16,278 nucleotides of DNA from Clostridia bacterium. GTDB taxonomy: Bacteria; Bacillota; Clostridia; Christensenellales; Borkfalkiaceae. The stretch is from the NCBI GenBank assembly GCA_017452305.1, contig JAFTMQ010000148.1, positions 1 through 16,278 of the forward strand, written 5' to 3'. Positions 13,952 through 16,278 of the stretch are shown piece after piece. The position numbers and the translations under genes are program-made. How positions within the stretch are numbered: the first letter of the stretch is position 1; each line of letters starts with the position of its first letter. Under the pieces are notes generated by a model. It was not told the origin of the DNA. It was given only the letters and a program-made list of their open reading frames with translations, and made no database searches.

Positions 13952-15370
13952 ATGATAGAGAAAAATGATATAATTTGCGCCGTGACGGATGCTATCGGCT
14001 CAAACGGTGAAGGCATCATCAGGCACGAAGGAATTACTTTTTTCGTGCCTGCTTGCTTACCGGGCGAAAAAGTGAGCTTTCGCGTGCTCAAAGTCAAAGG
14101 GAATATCGGCTATGGCAAGGTCGAGGAAATTCTCACGCCCGCCGAGGAGCGCGTCCGCGAAAAATGCCCCGTATTTTTAAAGTGCGGGGGGTGTTGTTTG
14201 CAACATTTGGAGTATAGCGCACAGCTTGCCCATAAGGCAACCGTCGTCAAGGACGCGTTACGCAAAATCGGCGGCATTCATATGAATGTGCCCAACGCCG
14301 TCCGCAGTGATTCGCCGTATGGCTATCGCAATAAATTGCAAATCCCCGTCGGCGTGGATAGGGACGGGCAAACCGTCATCGGCTTTTATGCCGAGCACAG
14401 CCACAGAATTATCCCTATCAAGTCCTGCGCAATCCACCCCGAGTGGGCGGAAAAACTCATTGCCATCGTCAAAAGATATATGACGGAATGCGCGGTGAAG
14501 GGCTACGACGAGGAAAAGAAGACGGGCGCAATCCGCCATATCGTCGCACGCGAAATCGGCAAAAAATTCATCATCACCCTTGTTACGGCAAAGCGGAATT
14601 TGCCCAACTTGCCCTTCCTTATCGGCTTGTTGCAGGAAGCCTTCCATGCCGTTACGCTCTATTTGAATTTTAACGATACGGACACGAACGTAATCTTCGG
14701 AAATGAGTTTCAACTCGTACATGGTATGGGCTTTTTCGAGGGGGAGGAGCAGGGGATACGCTACGAGGCAGGGCCGATTACCTTCTTACAGGTCAACGAA
14801 AACGTGCGTACCAAGCTGTATAAGGACGCGTTAAAGACGGTGAGTGCGGACGGCGACGAGGTGGTTGTTGACGCCTATTCGGGCGGCGGCTTGCTCACGG
14901 CGATGATTGCCAAAAAAGTAAAGCGCGTGTACGGGATAGAGCTCGAAGAAGAGGCTTCTCGCTGTGCGGACAGCTTAAAAGAGAAAAACGGCTTGGAAAA
15001 TATGACGAATATTTGCGGCTACGTCGAGGAAAAATTGCCTGCGGTGCTCGAAAAAGAAAAGGGTGAAAAACTGCGCCTTATTCTCGATCCGCCTAGGGCA
15101 GGTATCGCGCGAAGCGTTTTGCACGCCCTTTTACAAAGCGGTATTCCCAAGCTTACTTTGATAAGCTGTAACCCCGCAACCCTCGCAAGAGATTTGGGCA
15201 TATTGACGGGTAGTTTGATAGAAAACGAAAACGGAGAGCTTATCAAAAACCCCGCCTACACCGCGGACGGCTTGCAAAATTATTACGTTATCGAGCATAT
15301 CCAACCGTATGATATGTTTCCACAAACCAAACACGTGGAAACGCTCGTGTGCCTTGCTCGCAAGGCATAG
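13952..15370 (+). CDS. rlmD: 23S rRNA (uracil-C5)-methyltransferase, RlmD/RumA type
   Basis: 472 residues. SAM-dependent methylation of a uridine in 23S rRNA. Domains: N-terminal TRAM (about 1-60); [4Fe-4S] cysteines C72, C78, C81 (CPVFLKCGGCC) and C159; SAM motif VVDAYSGGGLL near 306-315; LDPPRAG at 378-384; catalytic C406 in ISCNPATLARDL. The end, DMFPQTKHVETLVCLARKA, is the conserved C-terminus. GGGGGAGG lies about 12 nt before the ATG. Bacillota often carry two or three paralogues of this family (RlmD/RlmCD/TrmA-like), so the target uridine is not certain. Its last codons are repeated 209 bp downstream as an orphan fragment, which suggests integration of an element at this gene's 3' end. 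Confidence 0.93.
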   Translation: MIEKNDIICAVTDAIGSNGEGIIRHEGITFFVPACLPGEKVSFRVLKVKGNIGYGKVEEILTPAEERVREKCPVFLKCGGCCLQHLEYSAQLAHKATVVKDALRKIGGIHMNVPNAVRSDSPYGYRNKLQIPVGVDRDGQTVIGFYAEHSHRIIPIKSCAIHPEWAEKLIAIVKRYMTECAVKGYDEEKKTGAIRHIVAREIGKKFIITLVTAKRNLPNLPFLIGLLQEAFHAVTLYLNFNDTDTNVIFGNEFQLVHGMGFFEGEEQGIRYEAGPITFLQVNENVRTKLYKDALKTVSADGDEVVVDAYSGGGLLTAMIAKKVKRVYGIELEEEASRCADSLKEKNGLENMTNICGYVEEKLPAVLEKEKGEKLRLILDPPRAGIARSVLHALLQSGIPKLTLISCNPATLARDLGILTGSLIENENGELIKNPAYTADGLQNYYVIEHIQPYDMFPQTKHVETLVCLARKA

Positions 15371-15383
15371 AAAACAGAAACCG

Positions 15384-15430
15384 CACCCCTGCGCCGTGCT
15401 TGCACGAGCGCAGTGGTGAGATTATTTTTT
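15384..15430 (+). terminator. Probable terminator of rlmD
   Basis: Nested stems CACC/GGTG, CTGCGC/GCGCAG and CGTG/CACG (15384-15418, with one-base bulges) are followed after a few bases by TTATTTTTT. The T run is slightly displaced, so it is less certain than the other terminators here. Confidence 0.55.
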
Positions 15431-15502
15431 AGACGTTGCAGCACAACGGAAACGAGAGTTGCAGTGTGTTTGAAGTTCGCCGTCGGCGGGAGACGAACAT
15501 AC

Positions 15503-15530
15503 ATTCCCTTATAAAGGGAATATATTTCCC
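15503..15530. repeat. Overlapping palindromes next to the orphan rlmD end
   Basis: ATTCCCTT-ATA-AAGGGAAT (15503-15521) is a perfect inverted repeat. Its right arm can pair instead with TTCCC at 15526-15530. The three arms run straight into the orphan rlmD-like codons. The arrangement could be recombinase-binding arms or a switchable RNA hairpin. Confidence 0.45.
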
Positions 15531-15576
15531 TCAAACCAAAAACGTCGAAAGTGTCTTATGTCTGACGAGAAAATGA
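15523..15576 (+). pseudogene. Orphan 3' end of an rlmD-like gene (putative attachment-site scar)
   Basis: Translated in frame, this reads YFPQTKNVESVLCLTRK and then TGA. It aligns with the end of the intact RlmD (FPQTKHVETLVCLARK) at 11 of 16 residues, with no homology upstream of that point. At DNA level the best block is 19 bp with two mismatches (15323-15341 against 15532-15550: CAAACCAAA, then ACGT and GAAA). There is no start codon or remaining gene body. Because it is diverged rather than identical, it is not a fresh duplication. It fits a displaced or imported gene end left by an element that integrates at the rlmD 3' end. That rlmD/rumA is such a site is known for some Bacillota elements; that this is one is inferred. 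Confidence 0.7.
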
Positions 15577-15610
15577 GCAAAAATCGGCTCAAAATGGGCA
15601 AAATTAAGCC

Positions 15611-15631
15611 GTTTCGAGCGAAACTCGAAAC
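15611..15631. repeat. 8-bp inverted repeat upstream of the restriction gene
   Basis: GTTTCGAG-CGAAA-CTCGAAAC is perfect, with only a short AT-rich stretch after it. It may be a weak terminator, an operator for the downstream gene or part of a recombination site. Confidence 0.45.
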
Positions 15632-15648
15632 TTCAATTTACATCTGTT

Positions 15649-15657
15649 TGGTATAAC
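15649..15657 (+). promoter_or_regulatory. Extended -10 promoter of the restriction endonuclease gene
   Basis: TGGTATAAC has the TGn-TATAAT form of an extended -10, with no good -35 box. The start would be near 15664 and the ribosome binding site AAGGAGA is at 15674-15680. Confidence 0.5.
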
Positions 15658-15686
15658 ATATCGAAGAAAATCCAAGGAGACTTTCT

Positions 15687-16278
15687 ATGCTATTAATGTC
15701 AGATACTAATATTGAGCAATTTATTCCAATATTTGCGAATACGGGAGTTTCAGTTGCTTTTCTTGTTCCTACACCTACTGGCTACGGAAAATCTATTATG
15801 GACGCAACTGTACCCGTCCGTGAATTGTTAAGAAATGCAGACATACATAATTATGAAACTCAAAATCAGGGGCCAGAGAATAAAATATTGATTCCAAGTT
15901 ATTTTGTGCATCCCGACAAGTTGCAAGAAACCGTTGCTTCTTTATATCGTCCTCTGACTAAAAAAGGCGACCCAAGAATATGGTTCAGCAAGTTAACACA
16001 CTATTGTGAAGCCTGCAATTTATTGGCACTTGTTGTCGTGGAAAGAAAAATATTTGTAATCAATCTTTCAAATCCTTCCATTACAGAGTCGCTTTTCAAA
16101 AAAGAATTTGTTTATGATGTTTTGATGGAATCTGTATACCAGAACAATTTAATTGCGAGAGAGTTGCTACACAAAATTCAACTCATACATAATCAAGGTT
16201 TTATTCCATCAGTTACTCGTGGTGACCCGGGCGTGGGGGATACTCTTGAACACGCATTAGGTATTTCAAGAAATAATG
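15687..16278 (+). CDS. MvaI/BcnI-family restriction endonuclease, 3' end outside the window
   Basis: Open from ATG at 15687 to the window edge, 197 codons, no stop. AAGGAGA is placed 6 nt before the ATG. Residues about 1-150 form an N-terminal region with PTPTGYGKSIMDA and GPENK. Near 180, RGDPGVGDTLEHALGI matches the RxGxxGxGxTLE signature that opens the MvaI/BcnI catalytic domain; the D...ExK metal-binding residues would lie beyond the window. MvaI and BcnI are type II enzymes cutting CCNGG-like sites; the target here is unknown. Base composition is visibly more AT-rich than the genes to the left, consistent with acquisition. No methyltransferase is seen on this side, so the protecting partner should be downstream. 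Confidence 0.75.
   Translation, partial: MLLMSDTNIEQFIPIFANTGVSVAFLVPTPTGYGKSIMDATVPVRELLRNADIHNYETQNQGPENKILIPSYFVHPDKLQETVASLYRPLTKKGDPRIWFSKLTHYCEACNLLALVVVERKIFVINLSNPSITESLFKKEFVYDVLMESVYQNNLIARELLHKIQLIHNQGFIPSVTRGDPGVGDTLEHALGISRNN

Noticed and set aside
2244..15386. 12-mer CAGAAACCGCAC at 2244-2255 and 15375-15386
   Set aside because: Several exact 12-bp matches are expected by chance in 16 kb, and flanking sequence is not similar beyond a few bases.
15283..15534. Minus-strand frame of 83 codons over the rlmD end and following gap
   Set aside because: It overlaps the certain rlmD end antisense, has no clear ribosome binding site and no recognisable domain.

Overview
This is a window of about 16.3 kb that looks chromosomal, from a bacterium most likely in the Bacillota, class Clostridia, and probably uncultured. 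The assignment rests on content: an rpmE / DUF1385 / prmC / prfA block, a DUF5685 gene beside a J-domain/TPR protein with a cysteine-rich tail, a clostridial-looking small membrane protein, strong AGGAG-type ribosome binding sites and short T-tailed terminators. No finer taxonomy can be supported.

Layout. Positions 1-4021 hold a leftward arm: a TrpB2-type tryptophan synthase beta chain, a nicotinamidase-like cysteine hydrolase, a YfcE-like phosphodiesterase and an MDR-family dehydrogenase that lacks the usual zinc ligands. A divergent promoter region (about 4022-4160) starts the rightward arm. First comes a translation block: rpmE (L31), a DUF1385 membrane protein fused to the PrmC release-factor methyltransferase, and prfA (RF1), the PrmC substrate. 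Next come a class I aspartate-type aminotransferase, a small P-loop protein of unknown role with its own promoter and terminator, and threonine synthase. A probable operon follows: DUF5685, J-domain-like/TPR/Cys-rich protein, small membrane protein, and the 23S rRNA uracil-C5 methyltransferase RlmD.

The right end changes character. After rlmD there is about 150 bp without a gene, then an orphan copy of the last 16-17 codons of an rlmD-like gene. A clearly more AT-rich gene for an MvaI/BcnI-family restriction endonuclease follows and runs off the window. The rlmD (rumA) 3' end is a recognised integration site for mobile elements in Bacillota, so this looks like the edge of an acquired restriction or defence island.

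Intergenic repeats are the second unexpected layer. Two related elements (4418-4603 and 7575-7837) flank the prmC-prfA pair. Each begins with nearly the same 23-bp head, carries a short hairpin at the same offset of 51 bp, and ends in tandem ATTC(A/C)GC heptads. Part of the second element recurs inverted at 2283-2325 with its hairpin stem kept. An exact 18-bp repeat links 77-94 with 2217-2234.

No tRNA, rRNA, CRISPR array, transposase or confident riboswitch was seen.
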